Positions 31,080-41,540 of a DNA stretch of 64,000 nt are shown here, piece after piece. This DNA is from Anthoceros angustus (Eukaryota > Streptophyta > Anthocerotopsida > Anthocerotales > Anthocerotaceae). The stretch covers positions 1,426,001 to 1,490,000 of the forward strand of contig MU008161.1 of the NCBI GenBank assembly GCA_010909165.1. The letters run 5' to 3'. A program made the translations under genes and the position numbers. Positions within the stretch are counted from its first letter, which is position 1, and each line of letters starts with the position of its first letter. The notes under the pieces were generated by a model. That model ran no database searches. It was not told where the DNA came from and saw nothing but the letters and a program-made list of their open reading frames with translations.

Positions 31080-33750
31080 TTTTTTTCCTTCAAAAAGTGC
31101 AACGCACTGCGGCAGCTGGGGTGCGCTGCGCCTTTTAGTGATAGCCCCCCTTCAAAATCTGGTGAACAAACAGCATTAGAGAACCAGATTTTGCACCTAG
31201 AGCTACCAAAAACCAACCCAGCATCATAAAGCTCCTTGCAACGCTTCTCTACCATATCCTACTCAAGCGGGCTCAATCTGTGATGCCTCCGGAAGATAAG
31301 CTCCTGGGTGGTAGTCACGATCTTGAACTTGATGTGATCGTACCTGCCCAGCTCATTCCAACTCAATGCAAAAGCCCCCCGGTTTCGATCCAGCATCTCC
31401 CTGATCTTGACTTGATCCTCCTCGCTGCATCATCTTGAATTGATGAATCATCTTTATCTATGTCAGCAACCTGCAAAAAGCAGCATTTGCGTCTTTTGCA
31501 AGCAGCAAGCTACACTGTCAGCCCTGTGCTCACAAGCCACCTTATGCAGAACATGTCAAATGCATGCCCTAGCAACTTCTTCTTGTAAGCATCGCTGATT
31601 CCCATGGTCTGTGTGTTACCGACAACAAGCCCTAGTGCCGCCTCTCGCTCTTCTATAAACGGTTCACCTAGCTCATTTCCAGCACGATCTACAATCATGC
31701 CATCACCACCTCGTCTAAAAGCATAAGACTTTGGTGTACTCACCAGTGTTGGCCACGCCCTCCTTGGCTCACCAACCCTATTCACAGGAAAGAAAGCATG
31801 AGCTTGTCCATTTTCTTCACAAACTGCGCCTGTCTTCCCTCCTGCAATATGTCTGCAACATACTCGTCTTTTGGTACTGTTAAGGCCCTATGCTACTTGA
31901 GCACTTCTAGGCTTGCTACGTTTGTCAAGAAACTGCGGATTCTGTGAGCATAACAACCACACTGTACTGCATCAATGATCAATTCCTGCCCCAACCAGCT
32001 TCGGATCTTCTCGTAGTCATCCCTCACAGACTGTCGCTTGTCAAACCCTGCACACACATTCTCAAGTATGTACTAGTACTTTGGGTTGACAATCTGGATC
32101 TCCTTCACGATCGGGCCACTTCAACTGCCAGGGACATTCCATCTCCCTTCCCTTTGCCTGCAGCTGAAAATGACTTACAGTCTCATCCAACTATGACTAT
32201 GTCCACTGGATGCTTGAGAGCTTCAATTTGCCGCTTCTCTACCAACTTGATGTCAACTGGCAACCTATTCTGACAACCAAAAATGGCCTCCTCCAAAATC
32301 ATGGAAATTATTTTCAAATTTTAACGGTTTTTTAAGCACGCTGTTTGAAATTACCCATGCCCTAATATTCATGATTGCAAATTGTACTGGAATCGGAACG
32401 GTGAAGAGAGACATGACACGGCCAAGTTTCTTCCCTATTCTCGAGCTCACTACAGGCCGGGACTATCTTTCTATGGAGGTCATAGCAAATGAAACTCGTG
32501 TTTTGTGTGTTGGACACCATCTTTGTGAACGACCAAGGCTGCATTGTCATCTGAAGTGTCAAAGGTGATGTGTTCTTTCTCATCCTCTTGCGCAAACAAG
32601 CGACATATGGCCTAATGTATGTGAGTCATAATGTGCATGGGTGCACGACAAGTGGTTGTAAGCCTTAGTGTAATGCAGACGCATGCACATCGGCGCTCAC
32701 AGAAAACATATCAAAGGACGTCAGCATGCCGGCGCCCCATGGAGGAGCAATACATATCTAAGTATGGTTTAGGGTGCCGGCTTGCTAATGCCCATACCGA
32801 ACCCCTCCGACATGTTTACAATAGGGTGTCATGGACGGATCAAAAATCGGCCGTGAAGTCATTACTTGTGAAAGAATTTAGAAGTCAAAGGGCGCCGACA
32901 TGCCAGCGCCTTTTGCACAACACAAACTTTGACAGAACAGTGTATAACCCTCGACCTACAGAAGTGCACCGTAACCCGCACGCTCGTCAAAACAAGGCTA
33001 AGACCCTAAACCCTAGGGTTAGGGTTATACTAATGAAGGCGCCAATATGCTAGCACCCTATGCTCTTATGGAGATAGCCTAATTAGAACAAAGGATTTCC
33101 GCTTGGGTGCCAGCATTCTTGCACCTTGTCACCATCATTTCAAATGATTTGGACACAAAAGTTACATCCCACTCTGATGGATTGCTAAGCACATGAGCGA
33201 GTGCTTTTGAAGTGCCGTGTTTAATGTGAATTAGTGACTGGACAAAAACTACCAAGCGATGATAACTTTCTCAGAACCGGCATTGATTATTCCGCCGGAA
33301 TGAATATTATCGTGTTCACTGCAAAACTGCCTTCAAACCATTGGAAATCCAGAACAGAGCTCAAGCAAGTGGATGCCCTTCGAACCTGCCTACCATTTGA
33401 TCACAGTGTCATCGATCCTCTAATCCTGCGCTTTCAAGACTCCAATCTGTCACAGCGTGTGCTCGAGATACGCCTCTCCTAGCTGCCAAGGCTTCGTCTC
33501 TTTTCGATGCTGATTCTCACGCCATCTTGTATCCCTAAGATGCTCATTCTTGCAGATATTCAGTATGCCACCTCGCCCTTCCGGCTTCGTGGCTTTCACC
33601 CAACTAAGCTCCTACACATCCTCCCACATTTTCTCTCGATGCTCGTTGTGAGCTGAGAAGGCGGACACAGCACCATGAGCGGCCATCATCTTGCTCTTTC
33701 CAAACAGCCTCCGCATGTCCAAAGGTATCCTCGCCACCCTGGCGAAGTCA
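31080..33750 (-). mobile_element. Old LTR-retrotransposon remnant, Ty3-like, downstream part
   Basis: On the minus strand, decayed frames around 31,440-31,180 read REMLDRNRGAFALSWNELGR, then RYDHIKFKI and later MVEKRCKELYDAGLV, resembling the N-terminal edge of a Ty3/gypsy reverse transcriptase. Further upstream (31,510-31,785) comes LGLVVGNTQTMGISDAYKKK, which looks like an element-encoded linker, and more decayed frame to about 33.7 kb. Frameshifts and stops are frequent. The upstream half (zinc knuckle, protease) is at 39.05-40.03 kb, beyond an inserted copia element. Confidence 0.6.
33004..33027. repeat. Head-to-head telomere-like tract
   Basis: CCCTAAACCCTAGGGTTAGG and onward: two CCCTAAA-type units meet two GGGTTA units in inverted orientation. 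Too short to be a telomere relic with certainty. Confidence 0.6.
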
Positions 33751-33955
33751 CTGTTCCTTTTATAGAATTATGGTAGAGAGATCGAGCACACACCCACACT
33801 CGTGCACAAAGCTTATGTATTAAGAACAAGAGAAGGGCACGTATGTTCATGTCTTAAAAACGGTTATCATAACTACTACGTAACCCATCTAGGGTTTCAT
33901 AGACAAACTTTGGTATATTTTAATGTAACTCATCATTACCTAAATATCCTCAACA
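33750..33955 (-). repeat. Ty1/copia 3' LTR (partial)
   Basis: On the minus strand a purine tract (AGAGGGGG, 33963-33956) is directly followed by TGTTGAGGATATTTAGG at 33955, the expected junction of polypurine tract and 3' LTR. A TATA-like box (TATAAAAGG, minus strand, 33764-33756) lies about 195 bp into the LTR. Downstream sequence reverts to the older element, so the LTR seems truncated near 33.75 kb. Confidence 0.65.
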
Positions 33956-34470
33956 CCCCCTCTCATTAGATATACGACTAGCACACTAATTGATAAGCAA
34001 AACCATAAGCGGATAAGGCTAGATATGCCATTCGCCCATCGCTAGGGAATCTTCTAAAAACTCGCTCCAATCTTCAGTGCCACAGCAGGGCTCAAGCTTT
34101 CACAGGTATGGCAGGATCTGCAACTGTTCCGATAGATCTGTAAACGTTGAACGACACGAACTATCTCATCACTGCTTCTGCACAACGAGCAACGAAATTC
34201 TGGGGACACTCAGGGAAAGCAAGCCGAAAGAGGTTTTACTCTTGTCACCTTCTAGTTTTAGAGAGTGAGGAATCATCGTAGTCCTATGTAGTTAGAAAGC
34301 TTACTAAGACTGCTCATAGACTGTTCTAATTAGCTACGAGACTGAGACAATGACTCTAAAACACCTAAAGCCTCTTTAAATTGATAGTGCTTTTGCGTGG
34401 GCAGGGACTTGGTAAGCACATCTACTGCATTTGATTCGGTAGTAATATACTCCAGCTTGACAAACATCAT

Positions 34471-36739
34471 AATTTTTGAAGGGGGTGAATAATCTCGAAG
34501 GGGGTTTTCCGTAAATAATCTCTGAAGGGGGTTTTTGATGGGCCCTAAAATGGTTTTTAAGGCATTCGAAAACATCTCCAAAAAGGTGTCACCCACTAAA
34601 GTTCCTACTTTCCATCCAAAGAATGTTTGGAATGGTGGTTGCAAACTCGAACCTATGGGATTAATGCAAAGTAGGAACGGTAAGGAAGGCCGTTCCTGCC
34701 GAGAAGAGATGACTGTAAATTCAGTTTTGGGAGGAAAATGTGGTTTAGTAAGGACACAACAAAAGCCACGGACAGGGTATTTCCAAAACACGGTAACATG
34801 GAATCCGGACGTACAACATTCACTGGGACCCGGGACAAAGCGTGATTTCGGTTTCACTCATCACCAGAGTTCAATCCTTCGTCATCACTGGGTCCAGCTT
34901 CTCCAGCATTGTCATCACTATCTTCAGTGACACTTTGACTCGCAGGCTGCATGAAGCAGCGCAACTCGCAGAGCTTATCCCTTATCGCTTTTTTGTCCAC
35001 CGCATACACATGTTTCCGTGTGTTCAACACAAACCCACAATGTAGGATGGCTGTTTCATTCAAAAACACCTCCTGTATGTTTTTTGGATAATGGGCCTTA
35101 TTCCCTTTTTTCCTTGGCATCAAACCAGATGGGTTGGCACTCTGACGGACTATGTATTCCTACACATATCTCCCTTCGTACGCATATGTGTGCTCGGTCC
35201 GATACCAGTGGATAAGAAAGTGAGGTCGTAGTGCATCTAGACTCTCCCCAATCCAGAATGGCCTGTTATGTGTGTCCATAGTGCACGGCACTGCCAGAAA
35301 CATCCCCTTCAAGATTTCCATTATGTCCCCATTCATTCGCGCCATTCCCACTGTTGCCTTCCGGCATTTTGATATGCCCCCAAGTACATATCACGCCGTG
35401 GGAGGTCCCTCAATAATGCCTCATCTAGCAAAGCTTCATCCGCACTTGAAGTGGTCAGGCTGTATGATCCACTTCTGCACGTGAAAACCACTTCCAAGGA
35501 CGTAGCACTAGCCCAATGTTATTCTCCACAATGATAGCAATCTCCTTCTGGTCCACCCAAAAGGCTTCCCACCACTTGTACTCTTCAGCAGTCACCTATG
35601 GACGCAAATCTTTTAACCCTTCCTGCAAATGGGCCACACCTTCCGTCGATGATAGGATACCTGTCATTCCCTTCTTGTCCCCTCCCTAGCTCCACCCGCA
35701 TGCACGTAGGATGGTGCTAAGGGCGCCACCGACCGGCGCCTCCCTAGCACACGCCCATGGGCCGGCCGGCCTCCCTAGCACACGCCCATGGGCCGGCCGG
35801 CCGCCCCAACACGCCCGCCGCCCATGGGCGCCGGCCGGCCGCCCCAACACGCCTGCCCATGGCGCCGGCCGGCCGCCCCAACACGCCATGCCCCGCCATG
35901 GGCGCCGGCCGCCCGCCATGGGCTCCTCATAGGCTGTCTTCAAGAAAATGAATATTTAGCGCCTCTATAATCCCGTTGGTCAAGTGCTTGGGAAAAAAGA
36001 GTAGTAATGAATGGATTCCGTGTTCGAAACCTGTATCTTTTGAATAACTCAACTTTGTTGATTTTAAGGATGCTTGCATGGGCGCATGGGCAGCTAACTT
36101 TGTTCATTTTAAGGACGCTGGCATTGCCTTAAAGCCCAAGTGGTTGCATTGAGTGCGGAAGGTTGAAGACCACTGGCGACCTTTTGGATGAGTTGACCCT
36201 AGATCTTTGTGTGGCGGTCGATCGTCCGGGGGCCCAAGAATGATACTATTGAAGGCGAGCAAGCAATGGAGGAGATGACAACTTTGAGGCGGAGGATATG
36301 GACCGCCTCGAATATGGCGGTGGTACTTGACTCGATTTGGCGCAAGGCATGGATGAGTTGCCAGCCGCACTCTTGAATGACTATTGTCGATCTTGATGAC
36401 CACTTCCTCCTTTAGCGATTGTTTGTTGCAATGTTCTCACGACCATTGAAATGAGACTCCCGCTAGTACAGGATTGTTTTCATTGTGTTCCACCACTTGA
36501 AGTAAAAGTTTTCGGTTGTAATAAACATATGAAAATGGCAGCCTCTATGCATTCTATAAAACGCAGACGGGCCCACACCCTCATGCTCCAGTTCTCGGTG
36601 TAGACTTGAAAGTCGTCTTTTATCAAAGGTATGACCTCGAAAGGGTGTGCATTATCAAAGTAGGCGGATATCTCTGCGAGGAAGTGTACAAGGGGGTCTG
36701 TCTCGAGAAGGGTTACTATATTCCCTCCCTTCAAAAATT
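34471..36739. mobile_element. 2.27-kb TIR DNA element inserted in copia RNase H
   Basis: Left end AATTTTTGAAGGG and right end CCCTTCAAAAATT are inverted repeats (13 bp, 15 with flanking AT). ATCAT flanks both sides (34466-34470 and 36740-36744), so the target duplication is 3 bp (TCA) or 5 bp depending on where the repeat is cut. The interrupted copia frame stays in register across the site when one ATCAT is counted, which supports a clean insertion. Inside, decayed minus-strand frames read VTAEEYKWWEAFWVDQKEI and NIQEVFLNETAILHCGFVLN with an acidic C-terminus; I do not recognise a transposase. Confidence 0.75.
35708..35930. repeat. GC-rich tandem array with CCCATGGGC..GGCCGGCC units
   Basis: Five to six variable copies, 35-45 bp each, of CACGCCCATGGGCCGGCCGG plus CCGCCCCAA. 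Both CCATGG and GGCCGGCC cores are palindromic. Lies inside the 2.27-kb DNA element. Confidence 0.85.
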
Positions 36740-39055
36740 ATCATGTTGACATGTCTAGTCTCTACAGCATGCCGAATGAAATGATAATGCACCTCTATAT
36801 GTTTGGTACGTGCATGGAAGACTGGGTTTTGAGCTAGGGTAGATGACAGTAGGCTCATGCTGCTTTTGCATAATTACCTTCCCCACTCAGCCTCTTTAGA
36901 GGCTTCAGTGAGTGCCTTATATTCGGACTCTGTTGAAGACAATGAAAGGCTGCTTGCTTACGGCAAGACCAATTCATTATTGTAGAACCAGCAAGAAAAC
37001 AATAAGCAGAGATACTCTTACAGGTATCAATATATGAAGCCAAATCTGCATCAACAATTAAAGCATGTGAGCAAGAGGTGATGATTCCCTGATGGTTTAT
37101 AGCATAGGCCAAAACTTGTTGTACCCTTAAGATAACGCATCATACACTTAAGAGCCACCCAATGATCTCTGCCTGGATTTTCATAGAACTGAGCAATAGC
37201 ATTGATTGTGTTAGCAATATCAGGTCTCGTCTGATTATTTAGGAACATAAGTGTACCTACTACCATGCGGTAGGGTATATCTTCCATGTCCTTTTTGTCT
37301 TGTTTAGATTGAGGACATGAGGCAGAGGAAAGCTTCACACCAACCGCACCGGGAGTGGCAATAGCTCGTGCTTTCTCCATGTTGAACCATTTGAGCATAC
37401 CAACCACATATCTACCTTGATGTAAATAAATAGCTCAAGTGCTATCTCTATGTACATGCATGCCAAGAATATACTTAACCTTGCCAAAGTCCTTCATCTC
37501 AAATTCCTTGCTAAGATCAGCCTTGATCGTGTTTACAAGTTCAACATTATTCCCTGGAATGACTAAGTCATCCACATAAAGTGCAACCAGTACAAATGAG
37601 CTATCTCGACGCAGCACATAGATGTTAGTGCCAGCTTTATTTTGAACAAAGCCAATCTGTTGAAGATTATCTATCCTTTCATACCATAGTCATAGACTTC
37701 GCTTAAGTCCATAGATGGAGCGGTTTAACTTACAGACTTTGTGAGGAAACCGTTTATCTTCATAGTCTTCAGGTTGATCCATGTAGATCTCTTCTTGGAG
37801 ATGACCATAAAGAAAGGCTGTGCAGACGTCTAGCTGGTAGATCTCTAGATTAAGTTCTGCACACAGTGCTAGCAGCATCCTTACGGAAGCAGCTTTAACG
37901 ACGAGTGAGTAGACCTTATCCCCTTGATAGTCCACTCCCTCTTTCAAGCTATAACCCTTAGCCACTAGCCTAGCCTTATATCTCTACTTCATGAAACTTA
38001 GTTTTAAGATCCCATTTACACTTGACAGTAGTTCTACCCTTAGGCAAGTTGACCAAAGTCCAAGTGTTGTTCTTGATTAACGAGTTGTACTCATCATCCA
38101 CAGCCAATTTTCACTTGGCCGCCTCGGGTATGGAATAAGCCTCTTGAATGGTTAAGGGATCTCTCTCTGCAACAGCATCACTTAAAGCAAAGAGAGCATC
38201 CGAAGAACCCTCATAAGCTAGACCAACTTGGTGGTTAAATTTAATGTCAAAGAGAAGGTTCTTCCAGAGGTGTCTGGGCTGGCGGTCGTAGGCATAGCAA
38301 AGTCTAGACCACGAGGTTCAGAATCACCTTTATCCACGGGCAAAGCCGTTGGCACATCCTCGTGGGCTTTCTCCATTTCCCCCGCTCGAGCAGGAACAGG
38401 GGGCACAGGGGCGGGCCCCGCAAGGGGACCAACAACCGGTGGCACTAGACGTGCTGGAGGGAGAGGAGCCATAGGAGCCACAGGGGGACCAGCATCGGGA
38501 AAGGTGAAAGGGTGAACAAGAGGGACAAGGGAAAAAACACCACGCGAGCGAGGAGTGCTCGAGCAAGAAGAAGCACCATTAGGAGTGTCAGGAGCGACCT
38601 CGAGGGCCGTCGCAAGAGCAGGCACTATCTTAGCCTCATCAAAGGTGACAGTACGTGCGTAAACAGGAGTTCGGGTAGCCAAGTCCACTAATTTGTAGGC
38701 CTTGCGATCATCGCCATAGCCAACGAAAACCAACTTCCGAGCACGAGCATCAAGCTTGTCGCAGAGCTGTGAATAGGCAGGGCAACCAAATACACACAAG
38801 TGTGAAATAAGGGGCTTGGTACCATGCTAGCACTCATAAGGTCTATGGCCAATAACCGACTTCGTGAGCACCTGATTCTTGATATAAGCAACAATAGACA
38901 TGGCCTCCGCCCAAAAGGACTTGGGCAGCTGGGATTGGGCCAACATTGCACGAGCTATGGACATGAGATCGCCATTGGCCTTCTCAGCCACGCCATTTTG
39001 TTCAGATATGTAGGGCACCGTGAACTGCCGCAATACTCCGGTCGTATCACTCTGC

Positions 39056-40030
39056 TTGTAAATATTGCAGGCCCATGAGTCGCATCTACACCGAGCAAGA
39101 CATCGTAGGTCCTTGTATTCATGACAAGACACTAAACTTCAACCACACACGCATCTAGTGTACCTGGCTTCAAGTCAATTTTTACAGGCTCCTTGGTCAT
39201 TCCCAAAACCTGTTCTCTCGTCCCTGCTGAAGTCGTAATTGTCACATCACTAAGGACTAATTTGCTGCCATACAGCTTGAGCGCCTCCTGCACTCGTGCT
39301 CCCAAGAGGACTGGATTTGTTCTGGTGTCCACATGCACCTGCTTCGGAGCTAAACCATCAAAGGTGATCTCTTGACCTACGTTGGCTACCATGGCCACTC
39401 TGCCTTGTCCTTTGGCACCTGGTTTCAAGTGATCCTCACACAAGCTGAGCATTCCAGCTACAAAATCACCAACACAAGTCTCTGCACGGATCCATGCCTC
39501 ATTAATTGCTTGAATTGAGGAGACTTTACTCCCAAATCGCAAAGGATCACGACGGGAATTTCCATAGCCTTGTCCAACAGCAACTCTGTGCTCTACAACT
39601 GCTTACCCGTATATGTGCTCACGATGTCACCATCCAGCTGTCTAAATGACATTGGCATTCTTGCTAGTCATGCAGCTCTGCCACCTTCCGAGTGATCCCT
39701 GCACCGAGATATCAATTGTGGCTTAGCTTTCTTCCGCGTCTCAAATGTCCTCCTAGCTGCTAAGGCATACAACTTCTCCTCAGAGCTAGAATCCGCCTTG
39801 GGTGCTCATCAGAGTGCACATTCATGCTTCGAGCCAGCTCTTTCTGCAGTTGTTGGACCTAGCTCATGAGCGCCTTGCTTGTAGGTCTGCCCTTTGTCTT
39901 CGACTTCTCTGCATCCCTAGTAGACTTCTTTGGACGAAACTCTGGATGAGCTTGCCAACAGACCACCTCGATATGACCCCATCTGTTGCACACCTTGCAA
40001 TTCTCCTTGCCCTTCGATGCTCCAAGCCTA
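39056..40030 (-). pseudogene. Old LTR element: gag zinc knuckle and retropepsin-like protease
   Basis: Minus strand. At about 40,000-39,950 CKVCNRWGHIEVVC gives a CX2CX4HX4C nucleocapsid knuckle. At 39,542-39,132 a long frame contains GLAPKQVHVDTRTNPVLLG, where the expected D-T-G active site reads DTR, then LGMTKEPVKIDLKPGT; after one stop it continues CLVMNTRTYDVLLGVDATHG, the typical end of a plant-type retropepsin. At 39.05 kb it gives way abruptly to copia integrase. Same orientation as the fragment at 31.1-33.7 kb, so probably one split element. Confidence 0.7.
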
Positions 40031-40439
40031 ATCTAAACCATATTACCGGAAAATATATTTTTATTGAACTCCATCATTTCCTTAGAAACTCTCCTACTAT
40101 CGTACCCCAAAGGGTGATTCGGCTTTAATTAATTAAAATTAAGAAAATTTGAAAATCCAGAAATTATTATACTTAAAACACCCAATATGTAAAAATTTAC
40201 AAATTTAAGATGCTGAAAACAAGGAAATAGAGTTTGTGTGGAAAATTAGGGCCTATTTAAGGGAGCTCTATCTTTATCTATTAATTTTGTATAGATAACT
40301 ATGTATTCTAATCAATGTTGAAATTTGATAAATTTATTTTTTCATAAATTTTGAAATTTTAAAAAATATAAATATTTATGTTGAACCTTACGTTTTCAAA
40401 AAAATAATTATTTCGGCATTACCCTGTTGAACCACCCCT

Positions 40440-41540
40440 CGGGGTACGGTACTTCAAAGAAGAAGAAGTATATTAAAAAGACCCTTAAGATGAAGACAAA
40501 AAAACCTTTGAAGTATTATTTCATATTACACATTACACGTCGGGTTTCTTATAAAATCGTGTACTATAGTTTAGAGTGAAAATCAATTTACCATTGAAGT
40601 TTATAAAAAAATTAAATTATTAATCCATTTGATGCAAAAAGTAATAATTTGATAAGAGGTTGTGTCAAAAGGTACTCCAATGGGCCTATGTAATTTGATT
40701 CTCGTGTTGGAACATCTTGACGCTTCCCGCGAATCCATTTTCTAACACAAGACAGAGAATCACACAAGCCCACTTCGACCTCGTGACCGGCTAGCAGATA
40801 GCTTTACATCCACACCACTAAACCATTGGTCTTTAGTGGAACTTGAAGGTTTAGATATTCTATTAGTATTTAAAGTTTGTTCAACTCTTTACATAATCTG
40901 AACCATATTCCACAAAGAAATATTTTTGTCGAACCTCCATGATTTACTTAGAGAATCTCCTACTTTTTTAAACAAGGCCATTGACTTGGAAGATGGAGAA
41001 AGTATATAACACCCTTAGGATGAAGACATAAACTCCTGAGATATTATTTCATGTTACACATTACACGTTGGGTCTCTTATAAAATAGTATTCTATAGTTT
41101 TGGTTAAAAATTAAGTTACAATTGAAGTTTATAAAAAAATTGAATTATTAATCTATTTGATGCAAAAAATAATAATTTGACAAGAGGTTGTTTCAAAAGG
41201 TACTCCAATGGGCCTAGGTAATCCGATTCTCGTGTTGGAACATCCTGACGCTTCCCGCGAATCCATTTTCTAACACAAGACAGAGAATCACACAAGCCCA
41301 CTTCGACCTCGTGACCGGCTAGCATATAACTTTACATCCACACCACTAAACCATTGGTCATATAACTTTACATCCACACCACTAAACCATTGGTCATATA
41401 ACTTTACATCCACACCACTAAACCATTGGTCATATAACTTTACATCCACACCACTAAACCATTGGTCTTTCGTTGAACTTGAAGGTTTAGATACTCTATT
41501 AGTATTTATATTTTGTTCAACTCTTTACATAATCTGAACA
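40440..41540. repeat. AT-rich repeat, about 530-bp unit, two tandem copies
   Basis: Landmarks such as GTACTCCAATGGGCCTA occur at 40,672 and 41,200; AACACAAGACAGAGAATCAC and ACCATTGGTCTTTAGT-like blocks repeat in the same order. A third, partial copy lies at 60,774-61,080. No coding capacity. Confidence 0.85.
41323..41466. repeat. 36-bp unit x 4
   Basis: Four exact copies, starting at 41323, 41359, 41395 and 41431, of CATATAACTTTACATCCACA plus CCACTAAACCATTGGT. The neighbouring 530-bp copy at 40.8 kb has only one such unit, so this is a local expansion. Confidence 0.95.

Larger units (their letters stand above)
33955..39055 (-). mobile_element. Ty1/copia retrotransposon, 5'-truncated and decayed
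   Basis: Read from 39.05 kb downwards: integrase C-terminal half (SEQNGVAEKANGDLMSIAR, then SFWAEAM), a Pro-rich linker (38,799-38,218) after the conserved CVFGCPAYS, reverse transcriptase (IYQLDVCTAFLYGHLQEEIY, SIYGLKRSL and ALYVDDLVI with the YVDD box), then NNQTRPDIANTINAIAQF and a degraded RNase H. The last piece, with VDVLTKSLP, lies beyond an inserted DNA element at 34,330-34,470. The 5' LTR, gag, protease and integrase N-terminus are absent. Stops and frameshifts break it, so it cannot make a full polyprotein. Confidence 0.85.
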
